Shown: positions 14,915 through 14,926 of the stretch, piece by piece
Numbering within the stretch: position 1 is the stretch's first letter
How the letters are laid out: each line of letters starts with the position of its first letter
Source of the DNA: Desulfobacteraceae bacterium
Lineage (GTDB): Bacteria > Desulfobacterota > DSM-4660 > Desulfatiglandales > Desulfatiglandaceae
DNA length: 14,926 nucleotides
NCBI GenBank assembly: GCA_030642205.1
Contig: DAOWOF010000030.1
Coordinates: forward strand, 1-14,926
Direction of reading: 5' to 3'
Notes under the pieces: model-generated
What the model was told of the DNA's origin: nothing
What the model saw: the letters and a program-made list of their open reading frames with translations, nothing else
Database searches by the model: none
Position numbers and translations under genes: made by a program

Positions 14915-14926
14915 GCTTTGTTGTGT

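Overview
The window looks like chromosomal DNA of an anaerobic, metabolically versatile bacterium, most likely a Desulfobacterota-type (deltaproteobacterial) lineage. This rests on moderate-to-low GC by eye, the gene mix (GTP-type PEP carboxykinase, stand-alone ADP-forming acyl-CoA synthetase alpha subunits, acyl-CoA dehydrogenase, TIGR03960-like radical SAM protein, MoxR/CoxE-type pair) and palindromic intergenic repeats. No rRNA, tRNA, transposase, integrase, phage gene or CRISPR array was recognised, so the lineage is an inference and not a marker-based call.

Layout. (1) 1-693, + strand: the 3' part of a GTP-dependent PEP carboxykinase gene cut by the window edge, followed by a strong palindrome at 715-737 between convergent genes. 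(2) 753-6873, - strand, read right to left: a sodium:alanine-type symporter (AGCS family), two tandem paralogous CoA-binding proteins resembling the alpha subunit of ADP-forming acetyl/acyl-CoA synthetase, and a B12-binding-type radical SAM protein. (3) 6874-7467: a 594-bp gene-free region with two exact 31-bp direct repeats and a run of hairpins. (4) 7468-8607, +: an acyl-CoA dehydrogenase-like protein with no glutamate at either usual catalytic-base position. (5) 8649-9137, -: a universal stress protein. (6) 9138-9682: a 545-bp gene-free divergent region with a 12-bp perfect inverted repeat. (7) 9710-12590, +: branched-chain aminotransferase (ilvE), methylthioribose-1-phosphate isomerase (mtnA) and a PilZ c-di-GMP receptor, closely spaced. 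(8) 12747-14812, +: a MoxR-family AAA+ ATPase and its CoxE-like VWA partner. (9) 14813-14926: another copy of the palindromic repeat seen near 7200.

How the genes may work together. The left part reads as amino-acid/organic-acid metabolism. A Na+-coupled amino-acid symporter, an aminotransferase, an acyl-CoA dehydrogenase-like flavoprotein and acyl-CoA synthetase (ADP-forming) subunits could take up amino acids, convert them to acyl-CoA and conserve energy as ATP. PEP carboxykinase links that carbon to gluconeogenesis. This is inference from gene content, because the genes lie in several transcription units. The MoxR/CoxE pair is a chaperone-like module whose client is not visible here.

The observations most worth following are the tandem alpha-type synthetase genes without a beta (ATP-grasp) subunit, the acyl-CoA dehydrogenase lacking its catalytic glutamate, and a family of intergenic palindromic repeats with at least two, probably three, copies in under 8 kb.
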